A DNA stretch of 6,979 nt from an uncultured Eubacteriales bacterium. Lineage in GTDB: Bacteria > Bacillota > Clostridia > Oscillospirales > Oscillospiraceae. Below the pieces are notes generated by a model. That model searched no databases. It worked only from the letters and a program-made list of their open reading frames with translations, and was not told the origin of the DNA. Location of the stretch: assembly GCA_900554625.1 (NCBI GenBank), contig USHP01000104.1, forward strand, positions 1-6,979, read 5' to 3'. Every line of letters begins with the position of its first letter. Within the stretch, counting starts at the first letter, position 1. Position numbers and translations under genes: made by a program. Positions 5,117 through 6,979 of the stretch are shown here, one piece after another.

Positions 5117-6613
5117 TTACTTCTGATTTACCGCATCCACAAAGGCCACAAAGGCAGCCCGACCCTGGTCGGTATTCTTGTACACGCCAGCGTCTTCCAG
5201 AACGGCGGCAAAGACCTTGCCGGTTTCCTGCATCAGGATGTCCATGGCATTGTCCTGCGTGAAGGTATACTGCTTTTTCAGTTCCTCCACCCAAGGTGCA
5301 TGCTTGGACAGCACTTCGTCGGAAGCAATGTCTTTCCCATCCACAATGGCCTGGGCCAGATCGGTCAGTTCCTTCTTCAGGCGGCTGGGCAATACGGCAA
5401 GACCCATAACTTCGATCAGGCCGATGTTTTCCTTCTTGATGTGGTGCTTGTCTGCATGGGGATGGAACACACCCAGGGGATGCTCCTCGGTGGTGATGTT
5501 GCAGCGCAGCACCAGATCCAGTTCGTAGTCTTCCCCTCTGCGCCGGGCAATGGGGGTAATGGTGTTGTGGGGTTCTCCGTCAGAGAAGGCAATCACGCCC
5601 ACGCTTTCGTCGGAGTAGCCCCGCCAGACGGTGAGAATCTTATCCGCCAGTTCGGAAATCCGTGCAGGGTCCTTGCCGGTCAGACGGATGACGCTCATGG
5701 GCCACTTGACGATACCGGCAGAAATATCCTCGTAACCGGCAAAGGAAACTTCCTTCTCAATTTCGGCGGTTTCCATGGCGAAAGTGTAGTGGCCGCCCTG
5801 GAAATGCTCGTGGCTGAGGATGGAGCCGCCGACAATGGGCAGGTCCGCATTGGAGCCTACAAAGTAGTGGGGGAATACCCGCACAAAGTCCAGCAGCTTG
5901 TCAAAAGCGCTGCGGTCAATCTTCATGGGAACGTGCTCAGCATTGAACACGATGCAGTGCTCGTTATAGTAAACATACGGAGAGTACTGCAGGCACCAGT
6001 TGGCGCCGCAGATTTCAATGGGCACAATCCGGTGGTTGGCCCGGGCAGGATGGTTCATCCGACCGGCATAACCTTCGTTCTCCCGGCACAGCTGGCACTT
6101 GGGATAGGCAGTCTGGGGCGCATTCTTGGCAGCGGCGATGGCCTTGGGGTCCTTCTCCGGCTTGCTCAGGTTGATGGTGATGTCCATTTCCCCGTAGGGG
6201 CTGGGGTACTTCCAGCGCATATCCTTGGCAATGCGATAGCGGCGGATGTAGTCGGTGTCGCAGCTGAACCGGTAGTACCAGTCCGTTGCCTCCACAGGAG
6301 ACTTTGCGTAGTTTTCCCGGAAGGTGCGGATCACTTCCCGGGGCATGGGAGTTACAGCGCCCATAATCCGGGTGTCGAAAATATCCCGGGCGGTAATTCC
6401 GTCGTCACACAGGCCGTTGGCCACAGCATAGTCCAGAATGCCAGCCAGAATCTCTTCCAGGTCCTCGGTCTGAGGCTCATCAGAGGGTTCATAGTCATCC
6501 TTATGCAGCAGGTCCAGCAGCCGATTGGTCAGCACCTGATGGTCCACCGGTTCTGCCAGGCCATGATTCATGGCATAGGACACCAGAGAGTCAATGTAAG
6601 TTTCAATTTTCAT
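5117..6613 (-). CDS. galT: UDP-glucose--hexose-1-phosphate uridylyltransferase, class II
   Basis: A 498-residue protein of the long GalT form found in Bacillota (the short E. coli form is about 350 residues). It swaps UMP between UDP-glucose and galactose 1-phosphate in the Leloir pathway, in the cytoplasm. Visible features are ILDYAVANGL near 59-68, DTRIMGAVTPMP at 80-91 (typical of the class II N-terminus), YPKCQLCRENEGYAGR at 170-185 (CxxC), LPIVGGSILSHEHFQGGHY at 258-276 with the His-rich HEHFQGGH where the HPH active site lies in the class I form, and HPHADKHHIKKENIGLIEVMG further on. The start at 6613 is supported by GGGAGGA about 8 bases upstream. It follows galK by 17 bp, so the two are co-transcribed, and it ends right at the terminator. 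It has no direct link to the citrate genes. Confidence 0.95.
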   Translation of the reverse strand: MKIETYIDSLVSYAMNHGLAEPVDHQVLTNRLLDLLHKDDYEPSDEPQTEDLEEILAGILDYAVANGLCDDGITARDIFDTRIMGAVTPMPREVIRTFRENYAKSPVEATDWYYRFSCDTDYIRRYRIAKDMRWKYPSPYGEMDITINLSKPEKDPKAIAAAKNAPQTAYPKCQLCRENEGYAGRMNHPARANHRIVPIEICGANWCLQYSPYVYYNEHCIVFNAEHVPMKIDRSAFDKLLDFVRVFPHYFVGSNADLPIVGGSILSHEHFQGGHYTFAMETAEIEKEVSFAGYEDISAGIVKWPMSVIRLTGKDPARISELADKILTVWRGYSDESVGVIAFSDGEPHNTITPIARRRGEDYELDLVLRCNITTEEHPLGVFHPHADKHHIKKENIGLIEVMGLAVLPSRLKKELTDLAQAIVDGKDIASDEVLSKHAPWVEELKKQYTFTQDNAMDILMQETGKVFAAVLEDAGVYKNTDQGRAAFVAFVDAVNQK

Positions 6614-6630
6614 GGTTTCTTCCTCCCAAA

Positions 6631-6979
6631 TCAGCCTTCAACGACCATTTCTACGCCGCCCTGGGGACGGATGGACAGCACATGGCAGGCGCCCTGTCCC
6701 AGCACTGCATCAATACCGCTGCGGAAGCTTTCCAGCAGGTCAAAGGGCACAAAGGCCTGAACCGTGCCGGCAAAGCCGCCGCCGTGGACCCGGTAAGCGC
6801 CCCGGCCCTGGAGATAATGCTCGCACAGTGCCAGAGAAACCGCCACGTCCTGGTGCTCCTTATATCCGGCAGGAATTACGTTCTGTAAGTACATATAGGA
6901 AGAGTAGCCGCTCTGCTTGACCAGGTTCAGGAAGGTATCAAAGTCTCCGGCTCTCAGAGCTGCCACCTGCTTAGGTACC
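6631..6979 (-). CDS. galK: Galactokinase, C-terminal fragment (5' part beyond the right edge)
   Basis: The last 115 codons of a frame that is open to position 6979, so the gene starts outside the window; the GTG at 6966 is an internal valine. The sequence carries GRGAYRVHGGGFAGTVQAFVP, the third GHMP-kinase motif in the version found in Firmicutes galactokinases, preceded by SGYSSYMYLQNV and ALCEHYL. The enzyme phosphorylates galactose to galactose 1-phosphate, the substrate of the GalT encoded 17 bp downstream. The closing residues (CHVLSIRPQGGVEMVVEG) look like a natural end. No truncation is evident at the 3' end. Confidence 0.92.
   Translation of the reverse strand, partial: VPKQVAALRAGDFDTFLNLVKQSGYSSYMYLQNVIPAGYKEHQDVAVSLALCEHYLQGRGAYRVHGGGFAGTVQAFVPFDLLESFRSGIDAVLGQGACHVLSIRPQGGVEMVVEG

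Noticed and set aside
5108..6760. Plus-strand 550-codon open frame opposite galT
   Set aside because: Antisense shadow of galT spanning also the galT-galK junction; begins inside the terminator stem and has no domain.
1..6979. CRISPR array, insertion sequence, tRNA or rRNA
   Set aside because: No regularly spaced repeats, no transposase-like frame or terminal inverted repeats, and no cloverleaf or ribosomal sequence seen on either strand.

Overview
The window is a moderately GC-rich stretch of bacterial chromosome. Strong GGAGG-type ribosome binding sites, tightly overlapping operon genes, a class II (Firmicutes-type) galT and a LysR-controlled citrate lyase cluster suggest a low-redox, fermentative Bacillota/Clostridia organism, most likely a gut Oscillospiraceae-like bacterium. 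That taxonomic placement is inference from gene style, not from a marker gene.

Layout from right to left, following transcription of most genes on the minus strand. (1) 6979-5117: the 3' end of galK (galactokinase) and complete galT (hexose-1-phosphate uridylyltransferase), a Leloir-pathway galactose operon. (2) 5074-5111: a 17-bp-stem bidirectional terminator between galT and the convergent LysR gene. (3) 4151-5059, plus strand: a LysR-family regulator. (4) 3939-4150: a divergent control region with a near-consensus promoter for the regulator, a plausible promoter for the lyase operon, and a direct repeat 44 bp apart that may be the regulator's operator. (5) 3938-1175, minus strand: citD, citE and citF, the three structural subunits of citrate lyase, joined by 4-bp ATGA overlaps. 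(6) 933-1174: a 242-bp gap with small inverted repeats. (7) 932-108: an open reading frame that begins as a CitMHS-type metal-citrate transporter. (8) 124-1: the first 41 codons of metI, the methionine ABC transporter permease, running off the left edge.

The citrate part makes sense as a unit: uptake of (metal-)citrate, then cleavage to acetate and oxaloacetate, under a divergently encoded LysR regulator. The genes that build and attach the citrate lyase prosthetic group (citC, citG, citX) are not in the window.

The main anomaly is at about position 245-258. The CitMHS transporter breaks off after roughly 228 residues, about half the usual length. It continues in frame into a 46-residue tail that reads as the end of the NIL domain of MetN, the methionine ABC transporter ATPase. 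metI follows immediately, with a 17-bp overlap and a perfect Shine-Dalgarno, exactly where it should follow metN. The sequence therefore joins a citrate locus to a methionine-uptake locus inside two genes. It is either a real deletion/rearrangement giving a chimeric gene or an assembly join; the window alone cannot decide.
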